DNA of 14,148 bases, from positions 1 to 14,148 of the forward strand of contig JAQVQU010000036.1 of assembly GCA_028701415.1 (NCBI GenBank), written 5' to 3'. Shown piece by piece: positions 14,088-14,148 of the stretch. The notes below the pieces were generated by a model, which was not told where the DNA came from, ran no database searches, and saw only the letters and a list, made by a program, of their open reading frames with translations. How positions within the stretch are numbered: position 1 is the stretch's first letter; every line of letters begins with the position of its first letter. Source of the stretch: Clostridia bacterium. GTDB taxonomy: Bacteria; Bacillota; Clostridia; Christensenellales; DTU072. The translations under genes were made by a program, and so were the position numbers.

Positions 14088-14148
14088 ATGCTAAACATAA
14101 CCGATGTTCGTGTAAAAGTTCTGGGAAGAGAAGACTCTAAATTATGTG
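14088..14148 (+). CDS. spoVG: SpoVG family regulator, N-terminal fragment
   Basis: Only the first 20 codons are inside the window (MLNITDVRVKVLGREDSKLC). The start MxNITDVRV followed by a short acidic/basic stretch is characteristic of SpoVG, a small (about 85-100 residue) nucleic-acid-binding regulator of septation and sporulation genes. GAGGTGG lies 9 nt before the ATG. It diverges from the dehydrogenase-like gene and is the only clear plus-strand gene here. The family assignment rests on a short stretch but fits well. Confidence 0.8.
   Translation, partial: MLNITDVRVKVLGREDSKLC

Overview
The window looks like chromosomal DNA of a low-GC anaerobic Firmicute, probably class Clostridia. The evidence is the AT-rich sequence, strong GGAGG-type ribosome sites, a Re-citrate-synthase-like gene, a DUF5685/J-like pair typical of clostridia, and a spoVG start. 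I cannot name the family or species. Almost every gene is on the minus strand, so transcription runs from high to low coordinates. Only spoVG, cut by the right edge, is clearly on the plus strand.

Layout in transcription order (right to left): (1) spoVG (+, partial) diverges from a degenerate medium-chain-dehydrogenase-like gene (-). The 437 bp between them hold two good promoters and direct repeats that resemble remains of an insertion-sequence end. (2) Downstream of the dehydrogenase-like gene is an array of about three 111-114 bp tandem repeats, each containing a copy of the last codons of that gene. After it come a stem-loop, a possible 27-codon plus-strand ORF, and the promoter of rpmE. 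(3) A translation block: rpmE (L31) with its own promoter and terminator, then a DUF1385-PrmC fusion and prfA (RF1), the substrate of PrmC. (4) After an AT-rich 517 bp gap with paired inverted repeats comes a homocitrate-synthase-family gene, best read as a Re-citrate synthase. (5) A second promoter precedes a cluster of a small P-loop protein, thrC, trpS, DUF5685, a J-like/TPR/Cys-tail protein, a small membrane protein, ung and nadE, with short gaps or overlaps.

Most genes are housekeeping: translation termination and release-factor methylation, tRNA-Trp charging, threonine, citrate/glutamate precursors, NAD synthesis and uracil repair. The unusual material is the DUF1385-PrmC fusion next to prfA; the DUF5685/J-like/membrane triad, where DUF5685 carries two aspartate-rich motifs; the dehydrogenase-like protein lacking its zinc and nucleotide-binding signatures; and the repeat array made from that gene's own 3' end. 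I see no CRISPR array, tRNA or rRNA gene, intact transposase or recognised defence system.
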